Positions 5,577-7,939 of a DNA stretch of 7,939 bases are shown here, piece after piece. A program made the translations under genes and the position numbers. Origin of the DNA: Candidatus Bathyarchaeota archaeon (GTDB lineage Archaea > Thermoproteota > Bathyarchaeia > 40CM-2-53-6 > RBG-13-38-9). Where the stretch lies: assembly GCA_026394315.1 (NCBI GenBank), contig JAPKYM010000269.1:1-7939 (forward strand). Reading direction: 5' to 3'. Numbering within the stretch: the stretch's first letter is position 1; every line of letters begins with the position of its first letter. The notes under the pieces are model-generated. The model was given only the letters and a program-made list of their open reading frames with translations, searched no databases and was not told the origin of the DNA.

Positions 5577-6455
5577 TCATCTTAGCGGAATCTTGTATGG
5601 GCCAAGCTTTCCCCCGAAGTTCACCGCGGTAATCCTGAGCACACCGTCAACCGAAGTAGCAGCCTTAACCCCTTCAGCCATGGCTTTCTTAACAGATGGA
5701 AGATCTATTCCATTCAGAATTACTTCGTAGACACTGCCGACTCCTTCTGGAACCTTAGAGTCGGTTATTGTTTTGCGCAATGTGGGGCAGAAGGGATGGT
5801 TTGTAGATGCTGGTAATTTATATTTGTTTGACCCAACCTTTGAGCCAGAACGGCATATGCCCCCAGGGAATGGTGCCACAACTCCCTCAACGGATCTGAT
5901 AGCCTTAACCGCATTCTCTGCTGCGGTGAGGCCATTCTTATAGTTGTCAGCCATTATGATGAAATTACCGCCGGCGACTCCTCGACGCACGCCAAATCGG
6001 TCCTCTATTGTGAACTCCCCCTCCATCACCGGAATTCGCCACACAACTCTGTCGCCTATCTGGCCTTTCTTTTGAAAGCCGTCGCCGAAGAGACGAATAG
6101 CTCGACCAATCTTGAGCCTCTTCTTTGCGCCATACATTGAGTCGAAGGCCGCTGTCGTGGGACATGTGAGTATGCACTGGCTTATTCGCAAAAGCATCTG
6201 AGTTTTGAACTCTCGACCCGTTCGGTGGTATATCTGGATGTTTACTCCCGGCCTTCCATCAGGGGCTTTATCAGGTGACACTGGAACTCCTTCGATTCCG
6301 GCCTCTGCTGGAGACATTATTATCGAGGAGGCAAAGCCCGTGGCACTGGTTGCCGCAACATTTGCCCAATATTCGTTCTCTGCGGTAATCAAGATTCTGC
6401 CGACAATCATAGGAAAGGCTTCAGCGAAAGTGTCTTCGATCTCGACGGATCCCAC
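5577..6455 (-). CDS. ftr: Formylmethanofuran--tetrahydromethanopterin formyltransferase
   Basis: Ftr transfers the formyl group between formylmethanofuran and N5 of H4MPT in the cytosol. The match covers the whole protein: VEIEDTFAEAF near the N-terminus, ATGFASSIIMSPAEAGIE (38-55), APDGRPGVNI (64-73), RLFGDGFQKKG (121-131), WRIPVMEGEFTIEDRFG (139-155), GVAGGNFIIMAD (159-170), APFPGGICRSGSKVGS (194-209), LPASTN (214-219) and NFGGKLGPY (279-287). From GTG at 6455-6453 the length is 292 residues, near the family norm of about 297. An in-frame TTG at 6482-6480 would add nine residues (MIQSGEWRI). I prefer the GTG because GGGGAG lies 9 nt upstream and GGAG 4 nt upstream, and because its N-terminus aligns better with known Ftr, but the TTG is not excluded. 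It is divergent from mtd. The catalytic lobes look complete. Confidence 0.95.
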   Translation of the reverse strand: MGSVEIEDTFAEAFPMIVGRILITAENEYWANVAATSATGFASSIIMSPAEAGIEGVPVSPDKAPDGRPGVNIQIYHRTGREFKTQMLLRISQCILTCPTTAAFDSMYGAKKRLKIGRAIRLFGDGFQKKGQIGDRVVWRIPVMEGEFTIEDRFGVRRGVAGGNFIIMADNYKNGLTAAENAVKAIRSVEGVVAPFPGGICRSGSKVGSNKYKLPASTNHPFCPTLRKTITDSKVPEGVGSVYEVILNGIDLPSVKKAMAEGVKAATSVDGVLRITAVNFGGKLGPYKIPLR

Positions 6456-6540
6456 AATTCTCCACTCCCCACTTTGAATCAAGCATTCTTGCCTTAAAGT
6501 TTGTTATCCTTAGTTGGTTTCTTTACTGAAATGGATAGCG

Positions 6541-6547
6541 TTATATT
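6541..6547. promoter_or_regulatory. Candidate TATA element of mtd, possibly shared with ftr
   Basis: TTATATT is centred about 46 nt before the proposed mtd TTG. Transcription would start near 6570, just before the AGGAG site, giving a leader of about 20 nt. The complement (AATATAA) could serve ftr with a leader of about 60 nt. A second candidate for ftr, ACTTTAAGG on the minus strand (about 6492-6500), would start transcription near 6470, downstream of the ftr TTG, which also favours the GTG start. Confidence 0.4.
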
Positions 6548-6576
6548 GAGAATCCTGTCGATTACTTTCACTCCTC

Positions 6577-6581
6577 AGGAG
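6577..6581 (+). promoter_or_regulatory. Ribosome binding site deciding the mtd start
   Basis: AGGAG lies 8 nt before TTG 6590 but only 2 nt before the in-frame GTG 6584. The spacing supports TTG as the real start codon. Confidence 0.65.
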
Positions 6582-6589
6582 ATGTGAGT

Positions 6590-7429
6590 TTGAGCAAAAT
6601 CAGGGTCTGCTTTGCTAAAGTTGGCAATATCGGGTCCAGCCCCCTCTTAGAGTTCCTCTTGGATGAGAGAGCGGAGAGGGGGGATATTGAGGTCAGAGTG
6701 TTCGGCTCCGGGTCGAAGATGGATCCAGATAGTTGCATTGTGATCGCCAATGAAGCCGTGAACTGCAAACCTAACCTCATCGTATTCACGTCGCCCAACG
6801 CTGCGCTTCCTGGTCCAGCCAAGGCTAGGGAGATATTCAAAGGAGGCGGAATTCCAACTGTAATAATCTCTGATAACCCTGCAAAGAAAGCTACTAAAGC
6901 CATTGAAGAAGCTGGAATTGGATACATAATAGTTGAAGGCGACGTAATGATCGGTGCGAGAAGAGAGTTTCTAGACCCTGCAGAGATGGCGCTTTTCAAT
7001 TCCGATATTATCAAGATCTTGACTGTATCTGGTGCCTTCGAAGTGCTACGTTCGGAAATTGATAAACTAATCCAGTCAATCAAGAAAGGTGAAAAACCTG
7101 ATCTTCCCAAGATTATTGTCAGCAAAGACAAAGCGGTCGAAGCAGGTGCCTTTACAAACCCATATGCCAAAGTCAAGGCCGCCTCAGCTTACGAGATGGC
7201 CAGACGTGCGGGAGACGTCAACTTCGAAGGTTGCTTCGTAGAGAAGGAATGGGAAAGATATGTGCAGCTGGTCTGCTCAGGCCACGAGATAATTCGAGCC
7301 GCAGCACTGCTAGCAGATGAAGCTAGAGAAATAGAAAAGAACTTTGATATGCTGATCAGAAGACCTCACGACAGCGATGGTGCACCTCTCACAAAGAAGA
7401 AGCTTCTGGAGAAGCCACGCAACACCTAG
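6590..7429 (+). CDS. mtd: F420-dependent methylenetetrahydromethanopterin dehydrogenase
   Basis: Mtd reversibly reduces methenyl-H4MPT to methylene-H4MPT using reduced F420. Recognisable stretches are KVGNIGSSPLLEFLLDERA (10-28), SGSKMDP (40-46), SPNAALPGPAKAREIF (68-83), the very conserved GARREFLDPAEMALFNSD (122-139), FTNPYAKVKAASAYEMA (188-204), VNFEGCFVEKEWERYV (210-225) and GHEIIRAAALLADEAREIEK (231-250). Starting at TTG 6590 gives 279 residues, and the N-terminal distance to the KxGN motif equals that of known Mtd (GN at 12-13). The upstream GTG 6584 would add two residues but has an AGGAG site only 2 nt away. The product is full length with no missing blocks. It is divergent from ftr, its neighbour in the pathway, with methenyl-H4MPT cyclohydrolase the missing step between them and not in this window. 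Confidence 0.96.
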   Translation: MSKIRVCFAKVGNIGSSPLLEFLLDERAERGDIEVRVFGSGSKMDPDSCIVIANEAVNCKPNLIVFTSPNAALPGPAKAREIFKGGGIPTVIISDNPAKKATKAIEEAGIGYIIVEGDVMIGARREFLDPAEMALFNSDIIKILTVSGAFEVLRSEIDKLIQSIKKGEKPDLPKIIVSKDKAVEAGAFTNPYAKVKAASAYEMARRAGDVNFEGCFVEKEWERYVQLVCSGHEIIRAAALLADEAREIEKNFDMLIRRPHDSDGAPLTKKKLLEKPRNT

Positions 7430-7640
7430 AATTAGCCTTGACTGTAGCTCCACAACAAGCCTACAATCTCTGGGTCAGTAGATGACTTACTGGAGAGAAT
7501 ACAGTTCAGACGCTATTATCCAGTCTACGAGAAATCTTACGAGCTCAGTCGCCATATCCACTGGCAAGCGTCAGAAAGATCAGCTTGCAGCCATTTAACC
7601 GAGGGATGTTGATATGCCCCTCAAACGTGGTATTTGAAAG
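7430..7640. other. Intergenic stretch, no gene recognised
   Basis: I see no coding sequence, tRNA or repeat in these 211 nt. A weak 5-bp hairpin, CAGTA-GATGACT-TACTG, lies at 7476-7492. TTGATATGCC (about 7608-7617) is centred about 28 nt before the following ATG and could be a TATA-like element for a leaderless mRNA. Confidence 0.4.
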
Positions 7641-7939
7641 ATGGACTTGAAGTATTTTGGAAAGATAGATCTGAGTAATGTGCTGATCGTGAGATTGAGA
7701 CCCAAGGAGGAGATTAAGGAAAAACTGGAAGAAGTCATGCGTAAGAACGGTCTCAAGAGAGCTGTTGTTATTTCGGCGATTGGGAGTGTTTATGAAGCAA
7801 CCTATTTTGGTGTGGTACCAAACTCCGAGCTTCCGTTCGGCCAAGACAAGATAACTGTCATAAAGAAAACAGGTCCCTTTGAAGTATTATCACTGGAAGG
7901 GAATATTCTGCCTATGGAGGATAAACTGAGTCCTCACCT
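7641..7939 (+). CDS. PPC (DUF296) domain protein, N-terminal part; runs off the window
   Basis: ATG 7641 opens a frame that continues to the window edge, giving 99 residues. An in-frame TGA at 7635-7637 means no earlier start is possible. The sequence follows the PPC/DUF296 domain plan: VLIVRLRPKEEIKEKLEEVM, then LKRAVVISAIGSVYEATYFG, then GPFEVLSLEGNILP and a terminal LSPH. In complete members this last part is followed by the LH of the conserved PHLH metal/trimer region. Such domains form trimers, occur alone in many archaea and bacteria, and have no settled biochemical role; in plants they accompany AT-hooks. There is no Shine-Dalgarno sequence before the ATG, which fits leaderless transcription. 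It follows mtd on the same strand after 211 nt and is probably a separate transcript. Confidence 0.82.
   Translation, partial: MDLKYFGKIDLSNVLIVRLRPKEEIKEKLEEVMRKNGLKRAVVISAIGSVYEATYFGVVPNSELPFGQDKITVIKKTGPFEVLSLEGNILPMEDKLSPH

Noticed and set aside
6568..7176. 202-codon minus-strand open frame inside mtd
   Set aside because: Antisense to a full-length, well conserved mtd. Its low-complexity Ser/Leu/Ile-rich translation is typical of a shadow frame.
7476..7492. CAGTA-loop-TACTG hairpin with a nearby GATGA, considered as a C/D box or other small RNA
   Set aside because: The stem is only 5 bp and no matching pair of C and D boxes with sensible spacing is visible.
7545..7844. 99-codon minus-strand open frame near the right end
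   Set aside because: It opposes the PPC/DUF296 coding frame, which has clear family motifs, and has none itself.

Overview
The window looks like an archaeal chromosome segment devoted to one-carbon metabolism on tetrahydromethanopterin (H4MPT) and coenzyme F420. It carries the 5' part of an archaeal-type acetyl-CoA synthase (cdhC), its likely nickel-insertion ATPase (cooC), formylmethanofuran:H4MPT formyltransferase (ftr) and F420-dependent methylene-H4MPT dehydrogenase (mtd). Between them sit three proteins from cofactor-building families: a RimK/MptN-type ATP-grasp ligase, a divergent CofE-like ligase and a CitG-like transferase. TATA-like elements sit a short distance upstream of several starts, some starts lack a Shine-Dalgarno sequence, and GTG/TTG starts occur. 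Together these fit an archaeon with the archaeal Wood-Ljungdahl pathway. A Bathyarchaeia-like or other TACK lineage, or a methanogen relative, is my guess. No mcr gene is in view, so methanogenesis can be neither claimed nor excluded.

Layout from left to right: cdhC (-, partial, 1-383); a 256-nt divergent control region; cooC (+, 640-1413); ATP-grasp ligase (-, 1439-2320); CofE-like ligase (+, about 2391-3266); CitG-like protein (-, 3285-4238); a 258-nt divergent region with an operator-like inverted repeat; predicted nucleotidyltransferase (+, 4497-5564); ftr (-, 5577 to about 6455/6482); mtd (+, about 6590-7429); a 211-nt intergenic stretch; and the 5' part of a PPC/DUF296-domain gene (+, 7641-7939). 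The first eight genes strictly alternate strand, so each pair is either convergent (gaps of 25, 18 and 12 nt) or divergent with a shared control region. None of these eight is cotranscribed with a neighbour inside the window.

The enzymes connect as follows. Ftr moves the formyl group from formylmethanofuran to H4MPT. Mtd interconverts methenyl- and methylene-H4MPT with F420. CdhC, with its A-cluster, joins methyl, CO and CoA, and CooC probably supports Ni loading of the CODH/ACS complex. The ATP-grasp, CofE-like and CitG-like genes are plausible builders or modifiers of the H4MPT or F420 tails. That role is inferred from family chemistry and context, and it is the most interesting open question here. 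The nucleotidyltransferase and the PPC-domain protein have no known role in this pathway.
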